13,829 bases of DNA. It comes from Eubacteriales bacterium (GTDB taxonomy: Bacteria; Bacillota; Clostridia; Oscillospirales; CAG-382). Positions 1 through 7,257 of the stretch are shown here, in pieces (positions within the stretch are counted from its first letter, which is position 1; each line of letters begins with the position of its first letter). A program made the translations under genes and the position numbers. The stretch spans positions 1 through 13,829 of the forward strand of contig JAQVQF010000042.1 in assembly GCA_028701715.1 (NCBI GenBank), in the 5' to 3' direction. Under the pieces are notes generated by a model that worked only from the letters and a program-made list of their open reading frames with translations, was not told the origin of the DNA and searched no databases.

Positions 1-1541
1 AGGGAGGTGTCGGAGGTGTTCTTCACATATTTGGAAAGCCCCTGATAAAAGGTGTTGTGATCGCCGAAGAGCGCGATAATTGTGCTGTCAAGGAGGTCAT
101 TTTCCTCAAGATAATCATATATTTCCCCTAACGCTTTATCAAATTCCATAACCGCGGCGCAGTAGTATATAAAAGTATCATAATCGGTATCCCCGCTTGG
201 GGACAATGCCGCGCCCGCCGCCGCCAGAGCATCATAATAACCCTCCTCGTACAGATTTTCACGGTAGGCATAAACTCCGTGCATCGTAATGGTGGTTATA
301 TAGGTATAAAACCTTGTGTCTGCGGGGAACATTTCCTCCTTGCATACCTGAATCATCTGTGAATCGAGATTGCGTTCGCTTTTATCCGCCCAGTCGGTAA
401 AGCCTTCTTTTTCCGCCATATCGTCGCCGAACACCACGTTGTCGAAGCCGAGATTTTTCATATATTCGTCGCGGTTGTAAAACATGGCGTAACCGTTGTG
501 AAAATAGGAATAGGTAATACCGCCGTCGATCGTTTTTAAATTATTGATAAGGGAAGTCGATATATTATTGGAAGGGAAGGAATAGTTTATAAACGCTTCT
601 GTCGGATAAGCGCCGAGCAGGGAAATATTTTCGGCAATATCGGTTTTTTCACGCGAATGAAAGTTATCCATAACCACGCTTTCACCGTAAAAGCGGTAAA
701 GGTTGGGGAACAGGGTCTTTAAAACATCGGGGTTTTCCAAATTATAACCGTTGGGGTATTTTTCACTGTCTTGAATAAAGGAAAACCACTCAAGCGATTC
801 GCAGAGTATCGTTATCACGTTATAACGTTTTTCGGTGTTTTCGGGGAAAGAGCTGTAATAAACGCTGTCCGCGTCATAAATATATGCTTCCAGTTCGTCG
901 GAGGTAAAGTCGCCGCAGTCTGTTTTTGTAAAAATACCGTTGGCTAATTCATATAATAAGTTGCCTGAAATCCCAAGCTCCGAATAGGCGTTTACTCTGT
1001 TGCCGTAAAGCATATCGTCGCGCACTTCCTTAAAGGGACGAACAATCTCAACCGCCAGCATATTAAAGGCAAGCGCGCCGATAATACAGACGGACGCGGT
1101 AAGAGTATAATTTTTAAATTTCGGCGGTTTCGGCAGAGCGGACAGGATACGCCTTCCGAATACAACAAAGCAAGCGAGGCAGGTGCCGAAAATAAACACA
1201 AAGGAAAAGTCTATATCAAGGGAATCGAATATGGATACGGCCTCTCCGCGCAGATTTACCATCGGGAACTCAAACAGCGTTTCTGTCATTTTAAAGAGCA
1301 GCACAAATCCGGTGTCGGCAATTCCGGTTATTACAAGCATAATTATACCCGTAATATATCTCGCTTTTTGGTTCCTTATCAAATAAAGCACCGCCGTATA
1401 AAACAGGGATATGCCGATAAACACCCACGGATGCCTTATATATACATCGCCCGAGGTAACATAAACGGCGGTCAGCTCCGTTATATAGAGCGCCGTCAGA
1501 AAAAACGGAATCAAAAGATTGGTTTTCAGCTTTTCTTTCAT
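1..1541 (-). CDS. LTA synthase-family membrane sulfatase-fold phosphoglycerol transferase (3' end cut by window edge)
   Basis: Reading down from an ATG at 1541 gives an open frame to the window edge (about 513 residues). The C-terminus lies outside. Five membrane segments (about residues 8-28, 38-55, 62-84, 111-129, 146-166) precede an extracellular sulfatase-fold domain, the layout of LtaS/OpgB-type enzymes that transfer glycerol phosphate from phosphatidylglycerol to polymer or glycolipid. The metal and catalytic residues are visible: Glu248 in LCESLEW, Thr300 in EKTDIAE as candidate nucleophile, His421 in TTITMHG, and Asp494-His495 in LFGDHN. These match Glu255, Thr300, Asp475 and His476 of S. 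aureus LtaS. The start is supported by an AGGTGA ribosome site. It lies 16 bases after the stop of the upstream membrane gene, so the two are probably co-transcribed. Whether it makes lipoteichoic acid or decorates another glycan cannot be told from sequence. Confidence 0.9.
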   Translation of the reverse strand, partial: MKEKLKTNLLIPFFLTALYITELTAVYVTSGDVYIRHPWVFIGISLFYTAVLYLIRNQKARYITGIIMLVITGIADTGFVLLFKMTETLFEFPMVNLRGEAVSIFDSLDIDFSFVFIFGTCLACFVVFGRRILSALPKPPKFKNYTLTASVCIIGALAFNMLAVEIVRPFKEVRDDMLYGNRVNAYSELGISGNLLYELANGIFTKTDCGDFTSDELEAYIYDADSVYYSSFPENTEKRYNVITILCESLEWFSFIQDSEKYPNGYNLENPDVLKTLFPNLYRFYGESVVMDNFHSREKTDIAENISLLGAYPTEAFINYSFPSNNISTSLINNLKTIDGGITYSYFHNGYAMFYNRDEYMKNLGFDNVVFGDDMAEKEGFTDWADKSERNLDSQMIQVCKEEMFPADTRFYTYITTITMHGVYAYRENLYEEGYYDALAAAGAALSPSGDTDYDTFIYYCAAVMEFDKALGEIYDYLEENDLLDSTIIALFGDHNTFYQGLSKYVKNTSDTS

Positions 1542-1557
1542 AAATATCACCTTCCGG

Positions 1558-2277
1558 TCACAATACGAGCACAAACCAGATCAATATCGAAGTCACAGGG
1601 AAGGATTCCTTTGACAGCTTATATATAACGCCGTAAAGAATACAGAAAAGCCAAAACAGAAGGCTTAACTCACCCCCGCCGTAAAGCCCGAGAGCGCTTC
1701 CGGAATACACATATACGCCGATCCCATATGTTAAAAAGAGCGCGATTCCGCCGTAAGGTATAGGCAGACGCACGGGAATGAGTCTTTTTGCGGCTTCCTC
1801 CGTACATTTTATAAAAGCGCAGATAATAACGCTTTCCACGGCTCTCAGCAAAACGAGCGACAGGACGGTATATATTTCATAAAATGTGATTTTTGTACCG
1901 AGATCGTGGAATATTTTAAGCTGCCAGCCCAATATTCCGCTGACTAACAATATTGCGCCGTAAATCAACACCCATATAACGATAAAATTCAGTATCGGCA
2001 ACCGACTTTTCTTTTCGTCGTTCCATAACAGATTGAATTTGAACCTGTTTTTACAAAAGAGAGCAGCGGCGGTCAGTTCGCATAACCAAAGGATTATGAC
2101 CGTTAAGTAAATAAGAAGCTCTTTTATATTTCCGTGAAGCGGCTTTTCATAGACAGGCGCTAAAAGCCGGATAAAGCAAGCAGAAGCGACAAACAAAAGA
2201 AGAACAAATGCCGTTATACAATAATATAAGGCCGCAGACTTAGAATCGTCGCTTTTCACATAATCCGCATCTTCCAT
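1558..2277 (-). CDS. Polytopic membrane protein, function unknown
   Basis: A 239-residue protein that I do not recognise as a named family. It shows about seven hydrophobic segments (roughly residues 15-39, 50-74, 93-118, 130-155, 174-193, 197-214, 224-239). The last segment runs to the C-terminal residue, so the chain ends inside or at the face of the membrane. The short N-terminus is acidic and there is no signal peptide. The start at 2277 has AAAGGA nine bases upstream. It is the first gene of an apparent two-gene unit with the LTA-synthase-like enzyme, with a 16-base gap. A role with that enzyme, such as lipid substrate handling or partner subunit, is a guess from position only. Confidence 0.75.
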   Translation of the reverse strand: MEDADYVKSDDSKSAALYYCITAFVLLLFVASACFIRLLAPVYEKPLHGNIKELLIYLTVIILWLCELTAAALFCKNRFKFNLLWNDEKKSRLPILNFIVIWVLIYGAILLVSGILGWQLKIFHDLGTKITFYEIYTVLSLVLLRAVESVIICAFIKCTEEAAKRLIPVRLPIPYGGIALFLTYGIGVYVYSGSALGLYGGGELSLLFWLFCILYGVIYKLSKESFPVTSILIWFVLVL

Positions 2278-2338
2278 ACAAAGGCGTCCTTTCGATCATA
2301 TTAACACATTAAAATTGCATATTGCTTAATATATCCAT

Positions 2339-2347
2339 ATTATATCA
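2339..2347 (-). promoter_or_regulatory. Possible extended -10 promoter for the membrane protein/LTA-synthase pair
   Basis: On the minus strand this reads TGATATAAT, a perfect extended -10 box (TG-N-TATAAT), about 60 bases upstream of the ATG at 2277. No good -35 is seen: the position it would occupy falls in the terminator hairpin of the preceding gene. Extended -10 promoters can work without one. Confidence 0.4.
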
Positions 2348-2352
2348 TAATA

Positions 2353-2377
2353 AACGCAGGGATGCTATCCCTGCGTT
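2353..2377 (-). terminator. Hairpin terminator after the HTH-cupin-ligase gene
   Basis: An 11-bp perfect stem (2353-2363 with 2367-2377, three-base loop) lies five bases past the stop codon of the gene ending at 2382. The tract after it on the minus strand is T-rich but interrupted (TTATTATG), so termination may be incomplete. Confidence 0.6.
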
Positions 2378-2381
2378 AAAA

Positions 2382-4637
2382 TTATTTTCTTATTTCGCTT
2401 CTTCTGATCTTGCCGCTGATGGTTTTCGGGAGCGCATCCACAAATTCCACAATACGCGGATACTTATACGGAGCGGTATGCGTTTTAACATACTCCTTGA
2501 TTTCGGCTTTCAGTTCCTCTGTGGCTTCCTTGCCCTTCGTAAGCACCACCGTCGCCTTTACCACCTGACCCCGTGTCTCGTCCGGCACTCCGGTGACCGC
2601 ACATTCGAGGACATAGGGAAGCTCCATGATGACCGATTCTATCTCGAAGGGTCCGATACGGTAGCCGGAGGATTTTATAATGTCGTCGAGCCTGCTGACA
2701 TACCAGTAATAGCCGTCCTCGTCGCGCCAGGCGGTGTCGCCGGTGTGATACCAGCCGTCATGCCAGACCTCAAGGGTTTTGTCTTCCTGCTGATAATACC
2801 CCTCGAAAAGTCCGACGGGAATGTCCTTGGTGGAAATAACTATCTCCCCGACCTCGCCCACCGCGGCGAAGGTGCCGTCGTCCTTCATAAGGTTGACCAC
2901 ATATTCCGGATTCGGCTGACCGAGAGAGCCGATCTTGGTTTTCGTTCCGTATAAATTGCCCAGCGTCATGGTGGTTTCGGTCTGTCCGAAGCCCTCCTTC
3001 AGATTCAACCCGGTTGCTTCCTTGAAACGATTAAATACCTCGGGATTTAAGGCTTCCCCGGCGGTCGTGGCGTATTCGAGGCAGGAGAAATCGTATTTCG
3101 TAAGGTCCTCCTTGACAAAGAAGCGGTATATCGTGGGGGGAGCGCAGAAGGTTGTGATTTTATATTTACTTATAAGAGGGAGCATATCATCCGCTGAAAA
3201 TTTGTTGAAGTCATAAACGAAAATACACGCCTCGCACAGCCATTGTCCGTACAGCTTGCCCCAAAGCGCCTTACCCCAGCCCGTGTCGGACACGGTGAAA
3301 TGCACGCCGTCGGGATTCACATAGTGCCACCAGCGGGCGGTGACTATATGCCCTAACGGGTAGGTGCAGTTGTGGACGGCGATTTTCGGGTATCCCGTGG
3401 TGCCGGAGGTGAAAAACATGACCTGCGGGTCATCCTTGGATGTCGGCATGCGTTCCAGCGTGTCGGGATAATTCATCAGAGTTTTGTTGAAAGGCTTCCA
3501 ACCGTTTCTTTCGCCATTGGCGATTATCTTGACTTTTAAGGTGGGCGAAGCGGGTTCCGCCGCTTCCACCTGTTCGGGACAGCCGTCCTCGGACGTGCAG
3601 ATTATCGCTTTGACCTGCGCTGCGTCGAAGCGGTATTCGTAATCCTTCTGCATAAGCAGGCTTGTCGCCGGCAGGGTTACCGCGCCTATCTTGTGAAGCG
3701 CGATAATGGCTATCCAGAACTGATAATGCCGCTTGAGCACAAGCATCACCTTGTCGCCTCTCTTTATACCCATGTCGAGGAACATATTCGCGGCTCTGTT
3801 GGAAAGCAGGGAAATATCCGAAAAGGTGAAATCCTTTTCCTCCTTATTTTCCGAAAGCCAGAGCATGGCGCGTTTGTTGGGTATCTTTTCGGCAAGCTCG
3901 TCGACGACGTCATACGCGAAATTGAAGTTTTCGGGAATATTGAACTTTATATCCGTAAGACAACCGTTTTCGTCCACGGTTTCGGTTACGAATTTTTTGT
4001 ATATAAGATTATCATAACGGTACTTATCCGCGGCCTTTTTAATTTCCTGCGCTTCGGGAAGGTGCTGCGTTTCGCCGTTCTTGTAAACGATGGCAAGGAA
4101 GACGCAATCCTTACCGCCGGTGGCGACCATGCCGTGACGGTGCGACGAATCGTAATATACGCTGTCGCCCTCGTTAAGGTATTCTATATGATCCTCCAGC
4201 TGCAGCTTCATCGAACCGCTTATTACGTAATTAAGCTCCTGCCCCGCGTGCGTGGAAAGCGTTACGGGAGTGGATTCGAGATACGGGTCGTATTTCGCCG
4301 TCACCACGAAAGGCTCGGAAAGCCTGTTTCTTAGGTAGGGAGCTATATGGCGGTAATCGAACGCCGCCTTACGGCGTATGGGCATGCCCTCTCCCTTGCG
4401 GGTGAGGTTGTAGAACGAAAGCGTGGGATTTGTGCCGCTGACAAGCTCGGAAATATCCATACCCAGCTTTTTCGCGCATTTATACAGAAAGGTAAAGGAA
4501 AAATCGCTGTCTCCTTCCTCAAGCGTCCTGTATGCCGCCGGTGAAACATCCGTTGCCTTTGCCATTTCCTCGGTTGAAATGTCGGAAATGCTCCTTGCCC
4601 ATTTTAATCTTTCGGCTATCAGTTTTGTTTGCTCCAT
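2382..4637 (-). CDS. XRE helix-turn-helix / cupin / acyl-CoA synthetase fusion protein
   Basis: A 751-residue single chain with three parts. Residues 5-68 form an XRE helix-turn-helix like those of Cro/CI-type repressors. Residues 105-190 form a cupin barrel with H130, E134 and H166/H168 as possible ligands. Residues 205-751 are a full-length ANL adenylating enzyme of the medium-chain/acetyl-CoA synthetase type. Its motifs are intact: TSGTTGYPK at 410-418, GFGQTET at 549-555, TGD at 632-634, RLDDIIKSSGYRIG at 649-662, and the C-terminal catalytic lysine K743 in ISGKIRR. It should form an acyl-adenylate and then an acyl-CoA; the acid is unknown. HTH-cupin is the usual layout of small-ligand-sensing repressors, so the enzyme may carry its own sensor or DNA-binding part. 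The start is fixed by GAGGTGA five bases before ATG. A T-box leader controls it. Confidence 0.9.
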   Translation of the reverse strand: MEQTKLIAERLKWARSISDISTEEMAKATDVSPAAYRTLEEGDSDFSFTFLYKCAKKLGMDISELVSGTNPTLSFYNLTRKGEGMPIRRKAAFDYRHIAPYLRNRLSEPFVVTAKYDPYLESTPVTLSTHAGQELNYVISGSMKLQLEDHIEYLNEGDSVYYDSSHRHGMVATGGKDCVFLAIVYKNGETQHLPEAQEIKKAADKYRYDNLIYKKFVTETVDENGCLTDIKFNIPENFNFAYDVVDELAEKIPNKRAMLWLSENKEEKDFTFSDISLLSNRAANMFLDMGIKRGDKVMLVLKRHYQFWIAIIALHKIGAVTLPATSLLMQKDYEYRFDAAQVKAIICTSEDGCPEQVEAAEPASPTLKVKIIANGERNGWKPFNKTLMNYPDTLERMPTSKDDPQVMFFTSGTTGYPKIAVHNCTYPLGHIVTARWWHYVNPDGVHFTVSDTGWGKALWGKLYGQWLCEACIFVYDFNKFSADDMLPLISKYKITTFCAPPTIYRFFVKEDLTKYDFSCLEYATTAGEALNPEVFNRFKEATGLNLKEGFGQTETTMTLGNLYGTKTKIGSLGQPNPEYVVNLMKDDGTFAAVGEVGEIVISTKDIPVGLFEGYYQQEDKTLEVWHDGWYHTGDTAWRDEDGYYWYVSRLDDIIKSSGYRIGPFEIESVIMELPYVLECAVTGVPDETRGQVVKATVVLTKGKEATEELKAEIKEYVKTHTAPYKYPRIVEFVDALPKTISGKIRRSEIRK

Positions 4638-4659
4638 AAAATCACCTCATAAAGTATAA

Positions 4660-4890
4660 TAAAAATAAAGCTCTGTCTCCGCATAGAGACAAAGCCAAAA
4701 TAACTTTGCTGTACCACTCCGTGCAAGCGTCCATCAACGCCTTCCCGTTATACGGCGGAAAAACCGTTTTCGCTTATATAAATAATATCGGCGAAACTAC
4801 TCCGGGGTGATAAGCGTACCATTGTCATACTGTCTCGCACCGTCCGACAGCTCTCTGAAAAACAATTATGTACCGCCCGTGTCCCCATCT
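4660..4890 (-). promoter_or_regulatory. T-box riboswitch leader
   Basis: The minus strand carries the ordered landmarks of a T-box. There is a Stem I closed by GGGG (4883-4886) with CCCC (4804-4807), the AGAGAGC loop (4850-4856) and GGTGCGA (4835-4841) at the distal end. A distal CTGUC/GACAG stem and an ATTGT/ACAAT stem follow, then GAGTAG (4797-4802 side), GATGGACGC, and the T-box core GGAGTGGTACAGC (4708-4720). An intrinsic terminator lies at 4670-4695. Uncharged tRNA pairing at the specifier loop and with the core should favour the antiterminator and switch on the downstream ligase gene. The UGGU bulge predicts a tRNA with discriminator A. The specifier lies in GGTACGC (about 4814-4820): UAC (Tyr) or GUA (Val) fit best, but I cannot fix the register by eye. 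Confidence 0.9.
4670..4695 (-). terminator. T-box intrinsic terminator
   Basis: A 10-bp stem with one G-U pair (4686-4695 with 4670-4679, six-base loop) is followed on the minus strand by TTTATTTTTATT. It ends about 23 bases before the ribosome site of the ligase gene, as expected for the OFF state of the riboswitch. Confidence 0.85.
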
Positions 4891-4919
4891 GTGTATTATA
4901 AAAATATTTACTTATTATA

Positions 4920-4948
4920 TATATATCATAAAGCGATATATTTGTCAA
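4920..4948 (-). promoter_or_regulatory. Sigma-A promoter of the T-box leader
   Basis: TTGACA at 4943-4948, a 17-base spacer, then TATATA at 4920-4925 (minus strand). Transcription should start near 4912, just ahead of Stem I of the T-box. Confidence 0.75.
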
Positions 4949-4984
4949 GCCTTAATGTAAAATAATTTAAGCATTTTCGGCTTT

Positions 4985-5812
4985 TTATTGCATTTTAATA
5001 TAATCGATAGCTTCCGCCGCCGAATAATTAAATTTTTTCAACGCGTCATACGCTTCCTCGCCGCCGCACCCGGTTTCTGCGGAAATCATATTTACCGCCC
5101 GAGCGACAAGCTTTTTATTGGAAGGCTTCATAAAAGCCATGCGGTTGCCCAGGGTGCGGCCGTATTTAATCATCGCGCCGGTGGAAAGCATGTTGATTAT
5201 CATCTTCTGCGCCGTACCCGCCTTCATCCTGGTTGAACCGGATATTACCTCCGGACCCACCACGGCGACTACAGCCACATCGGCGAGCCGTATAAGGGAC
5301 GAATCGGGATTGTTGGTGACGGCTATGGTGCCTGATCCTAAGCTTTTTGCGTATATCAGAGCGGACTGTACGCATTTCGCGCTTCCGCTGGCGGAAATAC
5401 CGACGCAAATGTCCTTGGATGAAAAGGCTTTTTCCTTCATTTGCGACACAAGCGAATCGTCGGAATCCTCGGCGTCCTCAATTGACGAATAAGCGGCTTC
5501 CTTGCCTCCCGCGATAAGCCCCTGTACGGTTTCGGCTGAAACACCGAAAGTAGGCGGGCATTCCGAAGCGTCGAGAATACCGAGCCTGCCGGAGGTACCC
5601 GCTCCGCAGTATAATATACGACCGTTGTTTTTCAGACATTTCGCGGCAAGCTCGATACCTTCAGCTATTTCGGGCAGAGCTTTTTCAACGGCGTATGCGA
5701 CGGTTTTATCCTGGTCGTTGATTATTTTCGCTATTTCAAGAGGCGTCATTTTATCTATATTTATACTCGCCTCAAGCAGGCTTTCCGTTTTAAAAAACGA
5801 ATAATTTTCCAT
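4985..5812 (-). CDS. murQ: N-acetylmuramic acid 6-phosphate etherase
   Basis: A cytoplasmic SIS-fold enzyme of 275 residues that splits the lactyl ether of MurNAc-6-phosphate to GlcNAc-6-phosphate and D-lactate during peptidoglycan recycling. The family signatures are intact: CGAGTSGRLGILDASECPPT at 69-88, GLIAGGKEAAYSSIEDAEDS at 98-117 and GSTRMKAGTAQK. Glu84 and Glu115 align with the catalytic Glu83 and Glu114 of the E. coli enzyme. Length is slightly under the usual 295-300. An upstream in-frame ATG at 5845 would add 11 residues, but it overlaps the -10 box, while GAAAGGA lies nine bases before the ATG at 5812, so the shorter form is chosen. No MurNAc PTS transporter, MurR-type regulator or sugar kinase is visible beside it. 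The divergent neighbour is a beta-lactamase-fold hydrolase with a matching promoter repeat. Confidence 0.95.
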   Translation of the reverse strand: MENYSFFKTESLLEASINIDKMTPLEIAKIINDQDKTVAYAVEKALPEIAEGIELAAKCLKNNGRILYCGAGTSGRLGILDASECPPTFGVSAETVQGLIAGGKEAAYSSIEDAEDSDDSLVSQMKEKAFSSKDICVGISASGSAKCVQSALIYAKSLGSGTIAVTNNPDSSLIRLADVAVVAVVGPEVISGSTRMKAGTAQKMIINMLSTGAMIKYGRTLGNRMAFMKPSNKKLVARAVNMISAETGCGGEEAYDALKKFNYSAAEAIDYIKMQ

Positions 5813-5835
5813 ATTAATCAATCCTTTCCGTTTGA

Positions 5836-5864
5836 ATAATAGCATTAAACGGAGCGCATGTCAA
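5836..5864 (-). promoter_or_regulatory. murQ promoter
   Basis: On the minus strand: TTGACA (5859-5864), 17 bases, TATTAT (5836-5841). The spacer holds one copy of the ACGGAGCG-type repeat. The -10 covers the first bases of the longer murQ frame, which supports the start at 5812. Confidence 0.85.
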
Positions 5865-5903
5865 CAAATTTTTGGTTTTCTATTGACATACGGAGCGTCA
5901 TGT
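5849..5903. repeat. Paired 13-14 bp direct repeats in divergent promoters, candidate operators
   Basis: ACGGAGCGCATGT (5849-5861) and ACGGAGCGTCATGT (5890-5903) differ by one inserted T. They start 41 bp apart, near four helical turns. Copy one lies in the murQ promoter spacer and runs into its -35; copy two fills the spacer of the hydrolase promoter. A protein bound to either site should block polymerase, and both sites are on the same face of the DNA. The regulator is not encoded in the window. Confidence 0.55.
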
Positions 5904-5911
5904 GTTAAAAT
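5883..5911 (+). promoter_or_regulatory. Promoter of the beta-lactamase-like hydrolase gene
   Basis: TTGACA (5883-5888), 17 bases, TAAAAT (5906-5911). The predicted start leaves a 5' leader of roughly 55 bases before the ATG at 5972. Confidence 0.85.
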
Positions 5912-5971
5912 GCACATAAAGTTTTTTGTTTTTACGAATAAACTATACAAATTTATTGTCACGGAGTATAT

Positions 5972-7132
5972 ATGCGAAAAGCTCTGATCATACCCTTTAC
6001 AATTATGGCGGTTGCCGCCTGCGTCATGTTAAATTCGGCGTTATCGCCGACACAGGATTTCGTTACGGACAAGGCTTTGGAAACAAACAGCCGTATATCC
6101 GCGATGGAAGCCTTTGATAACATTCCGTTGGACGAGCTTTTCACGGAAGACCCGTTCAGAGTCACCGTTATCGGCAATGGCGACACCGAACCCGTAACGG
6201 CAATACCCGGTCTTAATCAAAACAACAAAATAACGGGCGCCGCGTCATACGCCGCTTTTATGGATTCCAAAATAGACTTATCCAAAGTTGATTTACAGCT
6301 GCAAACCTCCATACTTACCGACATGATCAATACATATCAATACGGTAAGGATAAAATAACGCTCATATCCGGTACCGGAAGCGGGCTGAAGGGCGATACC
6401 TCTGCTCTCGAAGCCCTTGTCAACAAAACCGGCAAGACAGTATCCTTTATGGCGATAAGACTCAGGGACGGCGCAAGCATCGGTTATAATGTGGACGATT
6501 TCTTTCAGTCCTGCTCAACCGTTAAAACACCTCTGACACTGTACGCGGCGCAGCTTATCGATCAGGGCGAGCTTTCGTACAACGACGTTTTTACTTATAC
6601 CGACGCCGCTTATATAAGCGGCTCTGGCGTTATTAAAAATTACGGCACAGGCGCCCGGTTTAAATTGAAAACGCTGATCACTTACGCTATAACCGAATCG
6701 GACAACATTGCGTATCAGATGCTTTGCATAAATCTCGGGGTTTCCAATTATTATAAATATCTCGATGAATTAGGCTGCGATGTAAGACCCGAAGATAAGA
6801 GCACAAACAGATACTGGCCGGACTCCAACGCCAGATCCTCCGCTTTATGGTGGAGTCAGGTTTATCTTTTCAAAAATTCGGGCGAGGTGGGTTCCTGGTA
6901 TTGGAATCTGTTCAACATCGCTCCTTCTCGAATCGACACCGCTCTTGCGCATTCCAAGCCCTGCTACACAAAGTCGGGCTCATCCTCGTACTGTATGCAT
7001 GAAGCGGGTATAGTTATGGGCGATGATCCTTATCTCGTTGTTATATTCACAAGCTCAAGCACCGCATCGGGCAATACGGAATCGTATTTCTATCAGGTTG
7101 CGAGAGAGATCGACGCTCTGATAAGCAATTAA
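5972..7132 (+). CDS. Exported class-A beta-lactamase-fold serine hydrolase
   Basis: A 386-residue protein with a hydrophobic N-terminus ending in VAAC (Cys17), which fits a lipoprotein signal; a plain membrane anchor is the alternative. After an unassigned region (about 25-150) comes a Beta-lactamase2-type domain. It has the active-site S182-T-V-K185, the S243-D-N245 loop and K334-S-G336. No Glu166-type omega-loop (ExxLN) is apparent: the corresponding stretch reads RPEDKSTNRYWPDSN and onward. Efficient penicillin hydrolysis is therefore doubtful, and a D-Ala peptidase or penicillin-binding role is as likely. Cys331 and Cys341 flank the KSG motif and could form a disulfide. The start follows GGAG at 5963-5966. 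It is divergent from murQ and shares a promoter repeat with it, pointing to cell-wall turnover. Confidence 0.85.
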   Translation: MRKALIIPFTIMAVAACVMLNSALSPTQDFVTDKALETNSRISAMEAFDNIPLDELFTEDPFRVTVIGNGDTEPVTAIPGLNQNNKITGAASYAAFMDSKIDLSKVDLQLQTSILTDMINTYQYGKDKITLISGTGSGLKGDTSALEALVNKTGKTVSFMAIRLRDGASIGYNVDDFFQSCSTVKTPLTLYAAQLIDQGELSYNDVFTYTDAAYISGSGVIKNYGTGARFKLKTLITYAITESDNIAYQMLCINLGVSNYYKYLDELGCDVRPEDKSTNRYWPDSNARSSALWWSQVYLFKNSGEVGSWYWNLFNIAPSRIDTALAHSKPCYTKSGSSSYCMHEAGIVMGDDPYLVVIFTSSSTASGNTESYFYQVAREIDALISN

Positions 7133-7196
7133 TATATAAACATTATTATATGGTAAGCAACATATAAAAAGCAGCGATATACAATAATCAGAGCGT

Positions 7197-7224
7197 TTGA
7201 TATGCAGAAACAGTGTGATAATAC
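7197..7224 (+). promoter_or_regulatory. Possible internal promoter before the glycosyltransferase gene
   Basis: TTGATA (7197-7202), 16 bases, TAATAC (7219-7224), in the 125-base gap after the hydrolase gene. No clear terminator lies in that gap, so readthrough from upstream is also possible. Confidence 0.45.
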
Positions 7225-7257
7225 AGCTTATCTGCGGCTGACGGAGAATAAATAGGA

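Noticed and set aside
2322..2954. Plus-strand open frame of 210 codons
   Set aside because: It starts in an A/T-rich intergenic region and then runs antisense through the conserved C-terminal domain of the ligase; no domain or ribosome site was seen.
3693..4334. Plus-strand open frame of 213 codons inside the ligase gene
   Set aside because: Antisense shadow of the HTH-cupin-ligase coding region with no ribosome site and no recognisable domain.
4814..4820. GGU (Gly) as the T-box specifier
   Set aside because: The UGGU core pairs with discriminator A, whereas Firmicute tRNA-Gly usually carries U at that position. Tyr or Val readings of the same stretch fit better.
4969..4983. Short hairpin just after murQ
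   Set aside because: The stem is only 4 bp with a seven-base loop; the following T-rich run is interrupted. Too weak to call a terminator, although murQ has no better one before the T-box promoter.
5813..5845. Longer murQ start at 5845
   Set aside because: It overlaps the -10 box of the murQ promoter and lacks a ribosome site; the ATG at 5812 has GAAAGGA nine bases upstream.
7147..7166. TATATG...CATATA inverted repeat after the hydrolase gene
   Set aside because: An all-A/T-rich 6-bp stem followed by A residues rather than T residues; not a credible plus-strand terminator.
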